Below, piece after piece: positions 23,406 to 32,204 of a DNA stretch of 43,083 nucleotides. The stretch's first letter is position 1; the number at the start of each line of letters is the position of its first letter. The stretch is from UMGS755 sp045132895 (GTDB lineage: Bacteria > Bacillota > Clostridia > UBA1381 > UBA9506), in contig JBGUTC010000031.1 of the NCBI GenBank assembly GCA_045132895.1, forward strand, positions 1 to 43,083, in the 5' to 3' direction. Position numbers and translations under genes: made by a program. The notes under the pieces are model-generated. The model ran no database searches. It was not told the DNA's origin and was given only the letters and a program-made list of their open reading frames with translations.

Positions 23406-24446
23406 TTGATTATTAAAGCCGTAAAGAAAAAAACCGTTTTATTCTCATTTATGTTGGCTATCATTCTGACAACGGGAGCGCTGACCCCTGTTGCCATCTA
23501 TACCGCCTCACCCCAAGTTGAGGAAAAAAAGAAAGATTTCATCAAATGGGTAGACTTCGGCGTGCCCTACGAAGCCTTGGACGCAACACTTTCGCTGGAT
23601 ATTAAAACCCACACAGAAGAGGGACTGACTCCCCTTTCCTGGGTAAATATCCTGGCTTATCTTGCCGCAAAATACGGCGGCGACTTTTCTCATTTTAAAA
23701 AAAGCGACATTGCAAAGCTTCAGGAAACTCTTGTGTCAGAAAACGCCACCATTGATGAATTGGGAAAAAAACTGAAAACCTACAACTATTTTAAAGAGGC
23801 CTACGGTGCCGTTTTAAACGGCTTCGTCGGAAACTATTCTGTTGAAATACCCGACCCAGATAATCCGGAAGGGACAAAAGTCGTCGACCGCTATGGTCTC
23901 CGGGTCTTTTCGCCGCTTGCCAAAGGCTATAGCTACAGTCACTTCGACGACTTTGGCGCCTCCCGCTCCTATGGATATAAGCGCAAGCATTTAGGCCACG
24001 ATATGATGGGGAGTGTGGGAACACCGGTTATTGCCATTGAGTCCGGAATTGTTGAATGTGTCGGATGGAACCAATATGGCGGCTGGCGCATCGGTATCCG
24101 CAGTTTTGACAAAAAGCGCTACTATTATTATGCACATCTGCGCAAGGATCACCCTTATAATGACATATATGAAGGAAAGATCATTACTGCCGGAGATGTC
24201 ATTGGCTACCTGGGCATGACCGGTTACAGTTCAAAAGAAAACGTCAACAACATCAGCACTCCGCACCTTCATTACGGTCTGCAACTGATTTTTGATGAGG
24301 AAACCCAGAAAGACGGTACCAACCAGATCTGGATTAACCTCTACGCCATTACAAAACTACTGGAAAAGAACAAGTCGGCCGTTTATCGCAGCGGCAAGGA
24401 ATTTGAGCGACAATATGAAATGTTTATTGAGGAGACTAACGAATAA
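23406..24446 (+). CDS. M23-family metallopeptidase (LytM/DUF-type, membrane-anchored)
   Basis: About 346 residues with one N-terminal hydrophobic helix after a lysine cluster (VLFSFMLAIILTTGALTPVAIY), an extracytoplasmic region, and a C-terminal M23 domain. The domain has the zinc ligands in LGHDMMG and HLHYGLQL, plus GTPVIAIESGIVECVGWNQYGG, the usual beta-sheet segment. Such enzymes cut peptidoglycan cross-bridges; close relatives occur in spore-formers. ATG 23385 lacks a ribosome binding site, whereas TTG 23406 lies 8 bases after GGAGG and is preferred. It ends 1 bp from the convergent gpr gene. Confidence 0.85.
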   Translation: MIIKAVKKKTVLFSFMLAIILTTGALTPVAIYTASPQVEEKKKDFIKWVDFGVPYEALDATLSLDIKTHTEEGLTPLSWVNILAYLAAKYGGDFSHFKKSDIAKLQETLVSENATIDELGKKLKTYNYFKEAYGAVLNGFVGNYSVEIPDPDNPEGTKVVDRYGLRVFSPLAKGYSYSHFDDFGASRSYGYKRKHLGHDMMGSVGTPVIAIESGIVECVGWNQYGGWRIGIRSFDKKRYYYYAHLRKDHPYNDIYEGKIITAGDVIGYLGMTGYSSKENVNNISTPHLHYGLQLIFDEETQKDGTNQIWINLYAITKLLEKNKSAVYRSGKEFERQYEMFIEETNE

Positions 24447-24447
24447 A

Positions 24448-25413
24448 TTACGCTGTATAGGCTTCGATGTCTTCAAACGTAAGATTCTGATGAAGAGCAA
24501 AGTTAATGCTGTTGGCAACCACCTTAGAAACCCTGTCAAGGAGCAGGTCTACCTCTTTCGGGGTCACCATAAAACCGCCTAAGGTGTCAGGCAACGCCTG
24601 GCGCAGCATGGCATACTGTTCATCCCGGCTAAGGTCGGACAGCGCCTCATAGAGTTTACTGTCTTCTTTGGCTAGTTCGGTCTCTGCTGCCATTTGCAGG
24701 GTATCTGCTGTGATGGTTGCTGCATCGACAACCGTAGGGACACCAACGGCAATAACCGGAACGCCCAGACTGCTTTTATCCAGCGCTTTCCTCTGATTGC
24801 CGACCCCGGCGCCGGGGCTGATTCCCGTATCGCAAATCTGAATGGTGGTGCTGATACGGTCAATGCTTCTGGCAGCCAAGGCATCAATCACAATCACGGC
24901 TTCCGGCCGGATTTTATCGACCACACCCCGGACAACTTCTCCCGTCTCCATCCCCGTTGTTCCCAAGACACCGGGGCTGATGGCACAGACCGGACGGATA
25001 CCCTCATCGATCTGATCAGGAATGTACGTCAAAAGATGCCGGGTGACCATGAGTCGGGACACTACCATAGGGCCTAAGGCGTCCGGTGTAATTGCCTGAT
25101 TGCCCAGCCCTACCACCAGGATATTGCTCTTCTTTTTCAGGTTAAGAAGTGACCCTATCTCTTTCGCCACCACACGGCACAAGGATTCATAGTCCTCACC
25201 TTCGGCAATATTTATATCCGGAAACTCCACCGTTATATAATTCCCGATGGGTTTGCCCATTTGTCGTTGTGCCTTTAACGTTTCGATTTTCACCCGGCTG
25301 ATGTTTATGCCTCCTTTCTTTTCTGTTCGCATCGTTACGCCGGAAAGTTCTTCTGCGGCTTCTGCTAACATTTCGTGCATTTCAATGGCTAAATCTGTAC
25401 GGATATTCTGCAT
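24448..25413 (-). CDS. gpr: GPR endopeptidase (spore germination protease)
   Basis: Degrades small acid-soluble proteins when spores germinate, and is made as a zymogen in the forespore. The 321-residue protein matches the A25 family: TDLAIEMHEML near the start (the propeptide region), VVGLGNQAITPDALGP, the SPGVLGTTGMET segment, and VIDALAARSIDRISTTIQICDTGISPGAGVGN. Length is as expected, slightly shorter than the B. subtilis enzyme. It shows that the organism is, or descends from, a spore-former. The 69 bp ahead of AGGAGG are very A/T-rich, and I could not find a clear SigG promoter. Nearly end-to-end with the M23 gene. Confidence 0.95.
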   Translation of the reverse strand: MQNIRTDLAIEMHEMLAEAAEELSGVTMRTEKKGGINISRVKIETLKAQRQMGKPIGNYITVEFPDINIAEGEDYESLCRVVAKEIGSLLNLKKKSNILVVGLGNQAITPDALGPMVVSRLMVTRHLLTYIPDQIDEGIRPVCAISPGVLGTTGMETGEVVRGVVDKIRPEAVIVIDALAARSIDRISTTIQICDTGISPGAGVGNQRKALDKSSLGVPVIAVGVPTVVDAATITADTLQMAAETELAKEDSKLYEALSDLSRDEQYAMLRQALPDTLGGFMVTPKEVDLLLDRVSKVVANSINFALHQNLTFEDIEAYTA

Positions 25414-25534
25414 AAATTCCTCCTGATTTCCTTTTTCTTTTATTTTTTTAAAAAATTTTTAAAATATGCGAAACTTTTTTAAAATCGCTGCGTCTATATA
25501 AGCGTAAAACAAAATACATAAGGAGGAATTTCCA

Positions 25535-26560
25535 ATGAAAAAAACAAGAATTTTAGCTGCTCTGTTAGCAGTTTCCATGAGCACACTCTGCTCCGGTTCC
25601 GTTTTCGCAAACGAGGCTGACATCATGTTAATCAGCGAACAGGCTGAAGAAGTTGTTATTGCCGAAGCAATGCCCACCGCTGAAATGGTAAGCGGTATCA
25701 TCGCTGAACTGGTGAGCGATGAAGAAACTGCAGGCGTCTTAGTGGCTATCCCCGAAGAAGGTGCCGGTCAGATTCATCTGCACGTCACAGAAGAAACCGC
25801 CCTGTTAGCAGCAGACGGTACACCCGTTTCTTTTGCTGATTTAAAAGTCGGCGATCCCATCTGGGCATACCACAGCACCATGGTAACCAGAAGCCTGCCG
25901 CCTCAGAGCGCTGCTTATGCTATTATTGCAGCAGATCCCGCTGCAACTGCTCTTCCCCTCTACATTAAGGCTGCAGAAGTAACCAAGACTGAAAATGCCG
26001 TTGAGATTCTGTCTGAAGACGGTTCTTACCTGATCCGCGCAACAGAAGAAACAGAAGTTGTTCCTTACAAAACCAGAAATATCGTAACCCTTTCCGATAT
26101 CAAAGAAGGCAGCGTTTTCCTGGCTTGGGCTGAAACCGTTACCATGAGCCTGCCCGGTATCGCTACCCCCTCTAAAATCATGTTATTCCCCGAAGCAGCT
26201 CCGGAAACTGCAGAACCTCTGCAGGGCGTTTATGTAAACGGCGAAGCACTGGCGGCTGATATTAAGGTTGACGGTGATGTTTCCTTTGTTCCCGTTCGTT
26301 CTATCAGCGAAAAACTGGGTTACACCGTTACCTGGAATGCTGACGAAAGAAGCGTTACCGTTGAAAAAGAGTCTGCCGGCGCGAAAATCGTTTTAGACAG
26401 CGCTGATATTACCGCTCTTTCTGCAGCTCGTTCTGCTTCCAAACTGGAAAAAGCAGTTGTTTTGATTGAAGGTACGACCTATGTTCCGGCTTCTTTCTTC
26501 GAAATCCTGACCGGTTCTGAAGTTGTAACCGACGACGGCTTCTTTGCCATCGAAGCATAA
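25535..26560 (+). CDS. Secreted protein with C-terminal copper-amine-oxidase-like stalk domain
   Basis: A 341-residue protein with a clear signal peptide (MKKTRILAALLAVSMSTLCS, likely cut near VFA-NEA). The middle (about 45-225) is a beta-rich region unknown to me. The C-terminal 110 residues match the stalk domain known as Cu_amine_oxidN1: VYVNGEALAADIKVDG, FVPVRSISEKLGYTVTWNADERSVTVEK, and GTTYVPASFFEILTG. This domain is very common in secreted Clostridia proteins and is not a catalytic oxidase. AAGGAGG precedes the ATG. It is a single gene, divergent from gpr. Confidence 0.85.
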   Translation: MKKTRILAALLAVSMSTLCSGSVFANEADIMLISEQAEEVVIAEAMPTAEMVSGIIAELVSDEETAGVLVAIPEEGAGQIHLHVTEETALLAADGTPVSFADLKVGDPIWAYHSTMVTRSLPPQSAAYAIIAADPAATALPLYIKAAEVTKTENAVEILSEDGSYLIRATEETEVVPYKTRNIVTLSDIKEGSVFLAWAETVTMSLPGIATPSKIMLFPEAAPETAEPLQGVYVNGEALAADIKVDGDVSFVPVRSISEKLGYTVTWNADERSVTVEKESAGAKIVLDSADITALSAARSASKLEKAVVLIEGTTYVPASFFEILTGSEVVTDDGFFAIEA

Positions 26561-26582
26561 GTCTGACTCAAAATGCAAAAAT

Positions 26583-26612
26583 AAACGCCCCGCCAAACGG
26601 CGGGGCGTTTTA
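26583..26612. terminator. Bidirectional terminator
   Basis: AAACGCCCCGCC (26583-26594) pairs with GGCGGGGCGTTT (26599-26610), a 12-bp G/C-rich stem with loop AAAC, followed by T's. It serves the stalk-domain gene and the leftward AraC-type gene. Confidence 0.92.
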
Positions 26613-26613
26613 T

Positions 26614-27429
26614 TTATTCATGATTTTTCTGCAATTCCATAAGTCGCGTTCGCGGCGAAGAGCCCAGATGGGTTTTAAAGACCTTCGAAAAATAAAGCGG
26701 ATCTTTATACCCACACAAAAAGGCGATTTCCGCAATATTGGTATAGCCTTGTTCCATCAGCTTGCAGGCAGTCTGAATGCGAACCGTGTTAATATACTCT
26801 GCAATGCCGATTTTATATTTTTTCTTGAAACTGACAGAGATATATTTCTTGTTATAAGAAAGGTCATTGCTGATTTTTTCCACCGACAGGTCCGGGTCAC
26901 CGGCATGCTCGTCAATATACTTTTTGATTAAAGCCGTGGTCACGTCCGGGCCCGGCTCTGCCTCTGTCTGCAAATCTGCTTTCAGGAAAGAAAAGGTATA
27001 CAGCAGAAGTCCCTCGCTTCTGAGTCCAGAAAGGGCAGGACTTGCGTCAATGGCTTCTGTCCAGACCGGCGCCAGATGAGAAAAGCCTTTGAAAACACAA
27101 TGTTGCGTACTGATGTTCAGCCCGTCCATAATCATATTGGCACGAGTGCCAAAAAAACTGATATACATATACTGAAAATCTTCACCGGATTCAACGGCAT
27201 AAGAAGAGGCAGGCAGACAGAAAAACACATCGCCGGCTGACAGAGGGTAACTGCCCATGGCCGTATGGAATGTGCCCGTCCCTGAAAGGACATAGTTCAT
27301 GATATAAACCGGGCTTGTCTTTTTGTTCTCGGCAAGTTGCTGTTTCGTTTCTAAAACGAAATTAATAATCTGCACGGAAACTGTGTCCTTATGCTCCGGG
27401 ATAAAATGACAAACGCTTGCCTTCTCCAT
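26614..27429 (-). CDS. AraC-family transcriptional regulator
   Basis: A 271-residue regulator with an N-terminal cupin sensor (YIMNYVLSGTGTFHTAMGSY, then LSAGDVFFCLPASSYAV) and two C-terminal helix-turn-helix units ending SLSVEKISNDLSYNKKYISVSFKKK-like and NIAEIAFLCGYKDPLYFSKVFKTHLGSSP. The true start is ATG 27429, with GAGGTGA ahead of it; the in-frame TTG just before is not needed. It is divergent from the Gfo/Idh/MocA gene, in front of which two 9-bp direct repeats form a likely binding site. Confidence 0.9.
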   Translation of the reverse strand: MEKASVCHFIPEHKDTVSVQIINFVLETKQQLAENKKTSPVYIMNYVLSGTGTFHTAMGSYPLSAGDVFFCLPASSYAVESGEDFQYMYISFFGTRANMIMDGLNISTQHCVFKGFSHLAPVWTEAIDASPALSGLRSEGLLLYTFSFLKADLQTEAEPGPDVTTALIKKYIDEHAGDPDLSVEKISNDLSYNKKYISVSFKKKYKIGIAEYINTVRIQTACKLMEQGYTNIAEIAFLCGYKDPLYFSKVFKTHLGSSPRTRLMELQKNHE

Positions 27430-27448
27430 CAAATCACCTCTTTATTTT

Positions 27449-27477
27449 ACTATAGCATAATCCCTAAAATCGGTCAA
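27449..27477 (-). promoter_or_regulatory. Promoter of the AraC-type gene
   Basis: On the minus strand TTGACC (27472-27477) and TATAGT (27449-27454) are 17 bp apart. Confidence 0.75.
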
Positions 27478-27493
27478 GATACATATAACTTTA

Positions 27494-27548
27494 TTCCATG
27501 TTTCCATAGCCATTTTCCATGTTCAAAATCCTTTGGGCATGCTATACT
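27494..27548 (+). promoter_or_regulatory. Direct-repeat operator and promoter of the Gfo/Idh/MocA gene
   Basis: TTCCATGTT occurs at 27494-27502 and 27515-27523, exactly 21 bp apart (two helical turns) and in the same direction. The -10 is TATACT (27543-27548). The -35 position (27520-27525, TGTTCA) is poor and overlaps the second repeat, the usual layout for an AraC-type activator that contacts sigma. Confidence 0.65.
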
Positions 27549-27580
27549 GAAACCAGAAATGAAAAACGGAGGATTTTAAA

Positions 27581-28891
27581 ATGAAAAAAGTTAAAGTTGG
27601 CGTGTTGGGTGCCTACCGCGGTAACAGCATGATTAAATACTGCAGACTGGCCGACAACGCCGAAATCGTTGCCATTTGCGATAAATGGGAAGAAGGACTT
27701 AAAAAGCAACAAGAGTTAAATCAGGACGAAAACATTACCTATTACACAAGCTTTGACGAATTTATTAAGCATGATATGGATGCTGTTGTATTGGCAAACT
27801 ATGCCCATGAACATGCTCCCTTTGCCATCCGTTGCTTAAAAGCAGGCAAGCATGTTTACAGCGAGGTACTCCCCTGCCAGAACATGAAAGAAGCCGTAGA
27901 ACTTATTGAAACCATCGAAGAAACCGGATTAGTTTATTCCTACGGTGAAAATTACTGCTATATGGCAGCGCCTTATGAAATGAGACGCTTATACCGCGAA
28001 GGAAAAGTCGGCGAATTTGAGTATGGCGAAGGCGAGTACATTCACAACTGTGAACCCTGCTGGCACGCCATTACTTACGGTGACCCGGATCACTGGCGCA
28101 ACAGAGTCATGCATTCAAACTTTTACTGCACCCACTCTATCGGTCCCTTAATTCATATTACCGGTCTTCGTCCTGTTTCCGTTGTGGGCTTTGAGGGCAC
28201 AAAAAACGAGCGCCGTCTGCGGACCGGTGGTTTAGGCGGTCAGTTCGGCATTGAAATGATTACCTTGGAAAACGGCGGCATCATAAAGAGCATTCACAGC
28301 GATTTGTATAAAAATTCCATCTGGTACTGTGTCTACGGTTCTAAGGGACGTATGGAGTCTGCCAGAGAAGATGCTGACGAAAAAGCCTGGTATAAAATCT
28401 ATGTCAACGCGGATGCATACTCCGGCGAATATGGCGAATCAAAAGTCGAAGCCTACGAACCGAAGACAGAACTCAGCAAACTGGCTGATGCCTTTGGTCA
28501 CGGCGGTTCTGATTTCTACTCCATGTATTTCTTCATCGAAAAAATTCGTGGCGACAAAAATGCTGACACCATCGATATTTACGAAGCACTCGATATGTTC
28601 CTGCCGGGCCATTTCGCTTACCGTTCTGTTTTAGCCGGCGGTATCCCCATGGAAATCCCCAATCTGCGAAACAAAGAAGAAAGAGATAAATGGCGGAATG
28701 ATACTGCCTGCACAGATGCTGCAGCGGCCGGTGATATGCTCCAGCCCAGTTTTTCAAAAGGAACGCCCCAGATTCCCGCTGAAGTCTATGAAACAATGAA
28801 GAAAAAGTGGGATGCGGAATATGAAGCCGGCTCCGGCTACGTCAAAGCCGTTTACAATCCGGACGAAGAAGAGAAAAAAGACGAAGAATAA
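27581..28891 (+). CDS. Gfo/Idh/MocA family oxidoreductase
   Basis: A 436-residue NAD(P)-dependent oxidoreductase. The nucleotide-binding N-terminus reads KVKVGVLGAYRGNSM with a less typical GAYRG instead of GxGxxG. The family catalytic motif region appears as GKHVYSEVLPCQNMKEA, where EVLPC replaces the usual E-K-P; the central lysine is therefore missing. A C-terminal extension (about 370-436) is rich in charged residues. Substrates of the family are sugars, inositols and their derivatives. GGAGG lies 8 bases before the ATG. Convergent with the unknown gene at 28934. Confidence 0.87.
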   Translation: MKKVKVGVLGAYRGNSMIKYCRLADNAEIVAICDKWEEGLKKQQELNQDENITYYTSFDEFIKHDMDAVVLANYAHEHAPFAIRCLKAGKHVYSEVLPCQNMKEAVELIETIEETGLVYSYGENYCYMAAPYEMRRLYREGKVGEFEYGEGEYIHNCEPCWHAITYGDPDHWRNRVMHSNFYCTHSIGPLIHITGLRPVSVVGFEGTKNERRLRTGGLGGQFGIEMITLENGGIIKSIHSDLYKNSIWYCVYGSKGRMESAREDADEKAWYKIYVNADAYSGEYGESKVEAYEPKTELSKLADAFGHGGSDFYSMYFFIEKIRGDKNADTIDIYEALDMFLPGHFAYRSVLAGGIPMEIPNLRNKEERDKWRNDTACTDAAAAGDMLQPSFSKGTPQIPAEVYETMKKKWDAEYEAGSGYVKAVYNPDEEEKKDEE

Positions 28892-28927
28892 AAAAAGGAC
28901 TGTAGCGTCGCTACAGTCCTTTTAAAA
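28891..28927. terminator. Bidirectional terminator
   Basis: AAAAGGACTGTAGC (28893-28906) pairs with GCTACAGTCCTTTT (28910-28923) around the loop GTC. It serves the oxidoreductase gene rightward and the 267-residue gene leftward. Confidence 0.92.
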
Positions 28928-28933
28928 TACCAA

Positions 28934-29737
28934 TTATTCAGAAATAATTTCGTCGCCGTTTTCTTTCATCCATGCGATACCGGCTTCAACTGCTTCGTAA
29001 GGATCATTTCTGTCCTTTGCAATGACTGCATTTGTGTGCAGAATAACGCCTTCGATGATGCCGTTTTTAATCATTTCGCGTTCTTTTTCAAGCTGATAAA
29101 CAACCGCTTTGCCAGTTGCGGGGCTGTTCGCACCGAAGTCATAGAGATAACAGCCAATCATACGTTTTTTATCCTTTGCAACCTGCAAAAAAATCTCGAT
29201 ATATTTATCGTAGTCTTCCAGTACTTCTTTTTCATTCCAGAACCAGAGGCTGATACCGTCAAACTCATTGACATATTTCTGAATTGTTTCCATATCGTGC
29301 TGACGGAAGTTTTCTGTATAGAGAACCGCCCACATATCAAGACCGGCTGCATGGAGTTCTTCGCGGTAGCCTGCCAGCATTTCAGGTGTATAGTTTGTGA
29401 AATTGTTTGCTTCATTGCTGGGGCTGAAGAAGTCATCAAAAATACCTCTGGAAAGGTTCTTGAAATCTTTTGCAAAACCACAGATTTCAGTTACGTTTTC
29501 AGGATGTTTATGAGCATAGTTAATGGACCAACCGAATTCTCTGACGTCTTTTGCCAGTTCAGTTTCATGACGTCTGTCAACCGGAACATCCATAGGAACG
29601 ATGAACAGGTTTTCAGCGCCCAGATAGTACATGCCTTCCACCGGCGCCATATCAGACTCCTTCTTAATGCCAAACTTTTCGTAAAGGCTGTTTAAGGGGT
29701 GGCCCCAAATCCAAAAATGATCTCTTAATCGTTTCAT
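28934..29737 (-). CDS. Hypothetical protein, possible TIM-barrel carbohydrate-related enzyme
   Basis: I do not recognise a named family for this 267-residue protein. It starts MKRLRDHFWIWGHPLNSLYE and shows alternating strand and helix segments with many tryptophans and acidic residues at strand ends (DGISLWFWNEKEV, MIGCYLYDFG, EGVILHTNAVI), which suggests a TIM barrel of the glycosidase or sugar-isomerase kind. No signal peptide. ATG 29737 is chosen over the longer reading from 29875 because AAGGAG lies 8 bases ahead of it. It faces the Gfo/Idh/MocA gene, so both may act on one sugar derivative. Confidence 0.65.
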   Translation of the reverse strand: MKRLRDHFWIWGHPLNSLYEKFGIKKESDMAPVEGMYYLGAENLFIVPMDVPVDRRHETELAKDVREFGWSINYAHKHPENVTEICGFAKDFKNLSRGIFDDFFSPSNEANNFTNYTPEMLAGYREELHAAGLDMWAVLYTENFRQHDMETIQKYVNEFDGISLWFWNEKEVLEDYDKYIEIFLQVAKDKKRMIGCYLYDFGANSPATGKAVVYQLEKEREMIKNGIIEGVILHTNAVIAKDRNDPYEAVEAGIAWMKENGDEIISE

Positions 29738-29780
29738 AATCAAAACTCCTTTTGATTCTTTTTTACAGTTTTCGCTATTT

Positions 29781-29815
29781 AGTTTCATTATAACAACGAA
29801 ACTGGGAAAGCGCAA
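29781..29815 (-). promoter_or_regulatory. Promoter with overlapping inverted repeat for the 267-residue gene
   Basis: On the minus strand TTGCGC (29810-29815) and TATAAT (29787-29792) are 17 bp apart. AGTTTC (29781-29786) and GAAACT (29798-29803) form an inverted repeat around the -10, a plausible repressor site. Confidence 0.6.
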
Positions 29816-29883
29816 GGGAAAAAAGTCCAGGAAATATGGAGAATTGACTACCCCTGTCTTTCTTTCTTTTTCCAAATGCCATA

Positions 29884-29913
29884 TTTACAAGGGCTCTCTT
29901 TCTGTGGTACAAT
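29884..29913 (+). promoter_or_regulatory. topB promoter
   Basis: TTTACA (29884-29889) and TACAAT (29908-29913) are 18 bp apart, and a TG lies just ahead of the -10. Confidence 0.6.
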
Positions 29914-29942
29914 AAAAGAAATGATGAATAAGGAGAACGCTT

Positions 29943-32120
29943 ATGTCTAAAATATTAGTGCTTGCAGAAAAACCCTCTGTCGGCAAGGAACTTGCCCGGG
30001 TGTTAGGCTGCAGAAAACCAAACAACGGCTACATGGCCGGTGACCGCTATATTGTCACTTGGGCTTTAGGACATCTGGTAACATTAGCCGCACCGGAACA
30101 TTACGGAAAACAATATAAAAGCTGGCGTATGGAGGATCTCCCCATGTTGCCGGAGAAGATGGCTCTGGAGGTTATTCCGGAGACGAAGAAGCAATTTGCC
30201 GTTGTCAAAACCCTCTTAAAAAGCGAGGAGGTTTCCTCTCTGATTATCGCTACCGACGCCGGCCGCGAGGGCGAACTGGTAGCACGTTGGATTGTTGCCA
30301 AAGCCGGTTTCAAAAAACCCATTCAAAGGCTTTGGATTTCCTCCCAGACAGATAAGGCCATCCGGGAGGGGTTCCAGAACTTAAAAGACGGAAAAGAATA
30401 TGAAAATTTGTATCATTCTGCCCAGGCACGTGCTGAGGCAGACTGGCTGGTTGGCTTAAACGTCACCCGCGCTCTGACCTGCAAATATAATGCGCAACTG
30501 TCTGCCGGCAGAGTCCAGACCCCGACTCTCGCCCTGATTGTGCAGCGGGAAAATGCCATTCGCCAGTTTGTTCCAAAGGATTATTATAACGTAAAAGCTG
30601 ATTTAGGCGTTTTCACCGTTACCTACAGAGACGCAAAAAACCAAACTGCAATCATGAAGCGGGAAGATGCTGAAACCATTGCCGCTTCTATTAAGGGAAA
30701 GAGTTTTCGTCTGGATAAACTGACCAAAACCAACAAGAAAACGCCACCACCGGCTCTATATGATCTGACGGAGCTCCAACGCGATGCCAACAAACTCTAC
30801 GGCATGACCCCGAAAGAAACCCTGTCTACCATGCAATCGCTATATGAGCGGCACAAGGCGCTGACCTATCCCCGAACAGACTCCCGGTACTTAACCGAAG
30901 ATATTGTTCCCACTCTTGCTGACCGCGTCCGCGCTGTGTCTTTTGGCGATTTTTCACCGATTGCCGGCAGCATTTTAAGGGAAAAGCGCGCCATCGCTAA
31001 ATCCTGCGTCAACAACGCCAAAGTCAGCGACCACCACGCCATTATCCCTACGGAGCAGGGCGTAAACTACATGAACCTTTCTGATAACGAAAAGAAAATT
31101 TACCGGCTGGTGGTTCAGCGGTTTTTAACCTGCTTCTTTGACGCTTATGAATACTGCTCCATTAAAGCGGAATTATCCTGCGAGGGATACCGTTTCTCCG
31201 CTTTAGGTAAGGAAATTTTAGAAAAAGGCTGGAAAAAGGTCTATGATATTGCAGAGGAAGAGGAAACGGAGGAAGAAGAGCAGACCTTGCCAAAACTCTC
31301 CGAGGGCATGACGTTTACCTGCGAAAACGTCCTGATTAAAAGCGGTAAGACAACGCCGCCTTCCCGCTATACGGAAGCGACGCTGCTGTCTGCCATGGAA
31401 AATCCCTCTGCTTTTATTGAGGATAAAAAAATGCGCGAATTCATCGGCGCAGGTCTGGGCACTCCGGCTACCCGTGCCGACATTATCGAGAAATTATTTT
31501 CTTCTTTCTATGTCGAAAAATCCGGCAAAAGTATTGTCCCCACCTCTAAAGGGATGCAACTCATTAACCTTGTCCCTGCTGACCTGAAAGAACCGCTGCT
31601 GACAGCCAAATGGGAACAGACTCTGGATGCTATCAGTAAGGGAAGCGCCGGTAAAAAAGAGTTCATCGGTGAAATCAAAGGCTATACCGGCGACTTAATC
31701 AAAAGCGTTATCCGGGAAGAAAAACGCTATGTGCATGATAATGTAACCTCAACGCCCTGCCCCGTCTGCGGCAAAATGCTCCTTTCGGTCAACGGCAAAA
31801 AAGGGAAAATGCTGGTCTGTCAGGACAGAGATTGCAGTTATCGTCAGAATGTCAGCCTGAAAACCGGTGTCCGTTGCCCCAATTGCCACAAAACCATGGA
31901 ACTCTACGGCGAAGGCGAAAAACAGACCTATATCTGTCCCTGCGGCTACAGGGAAAAACTTGCCGCCTTTAAAAAACGGCGTCAGGGAGAAGGAAGCGGC
32001 GCTTCCAAACAGGAAGTGAAACGATTCTTAAATAAACAAAGTCAGAATCAACCGGAAGAAAAGACTGCCATGCAGCTGGCTTTTGAAAAAATGATGGCAG
32101 AAAAAGAGAAGAAAAAATAA
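29943..32120 (+). CDS. topB: DNA topoisomerase III
   Basis: Type IA topoisomerase that separates linked DNA strands. The 725-residue protein has the Toprim domain (VLAEKPSVGKELA, then IATDAGREGE at about residue 101), the catalytic tyrosine in ALTYPRTDSRYL (Tyr309), and GLGTPATRADIIEKL in domain IV. After about residue 600 come two cysteine clusters (CPVCGKML...CQDRDC and CPNCHKTM...CPCG), which look like zinc fingers, and a lysine-rich tail. TopB proteins without fingers exist, so the tail is a variable feature. AAGGAG precedes the ATG. Confidence 0.95.
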   Translation: MSKILVLAEKPSVGKELARVLGCRKPNNGYMAGDRYIVTWALGHLVTLAAPEHYGKQYKSWRMEDLPMLPEKMALEVIPETKKQFAVVKTLLKSEEVSSLIIATDAGREGELVARWIVAKAGFKKPIQRLWISSQTDKAIREGFQNLKDGKEYENLYHSAQARAEADWLVGLNVTRALTCKYNAQLSAGRVQTPTLALIVQRENAIRQFVPKDYYNVKADLGVFTVTYRDAKNQTAIMKREDAETIAASIKGKSFRLDKLTKTNKKTPPPALYDLTELQRDANKLYGMTPKETLSTMQSLYERHKALTYPRTDSRYLTEDIVPTLADRVRAVSFGDFSPIAGSILREKRAIAKSCVNNAKVSDHHAIIPTEQGVNYMNLSDNEKKIYRLVVQRFLTCFFDAYEYCSIKAELSCEGYRFSALGKEILEKGWKKVYDIAEEEETEEEEQTLPKLSEGMTFTCENVLIKSGKTTPPSRYTEATLLSAMENPSAFIEDKKMREFIGAGLGTPATRADIIEKLFSSFYVEKSGKSIVPTSKGMQLINLVPADLKEPLLTAKWEQTLDAISKGSAGKKEFIGEIKGYTGDLIKSVIREEKRYVHDNVTSTPCPVCGKMLLSVNGKKGKMLVCQDRDCSYRQNVSLKTGVRCPNCHKTMELYGEGEKQTYICPCGYREKLAAFKKRRQGEGSGASKQEVKRFLNKQSQNQPEEKTAMQLAFEKMMAEKEKKK

Positions 32121-32131
32121 TCGGAAACCCG

Positions 32132-32160
32132 TTGCAATTTATGTTGTTTTGCGGTACAAT
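32132..32160 (+). promoter_or_regulatory. mgtE promoter
   Basis: TTGCAA (32132-32137) and TACAAT (32155-32160) are 17 bp apart. Transcription would start near 32167, giving a leader of about 138 bases before mgtE. Confidence 0.7.
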
Positions 32161-32204
32161 GAGAGTGAGAAAACGTTTTATTTTTTAAAATTGGAGGCGA
32201 GTGT

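Noticed and set aside
25414..25534. SigG or SigF promoter for gpr
   Set aside because: No clear pair of forespore sigma boxes could be read in the very A/T-rich spacer.
29036..29695. 219-codon plus-strand frame opposite the 267-residue gene
   Set aside because: Because the minus-strand gene is itself unfamiliar I compared both. The minus strand has AAGGAG, a TTGCGC-17-TATAAT promoter and a terminator; the plus frame has none of these.
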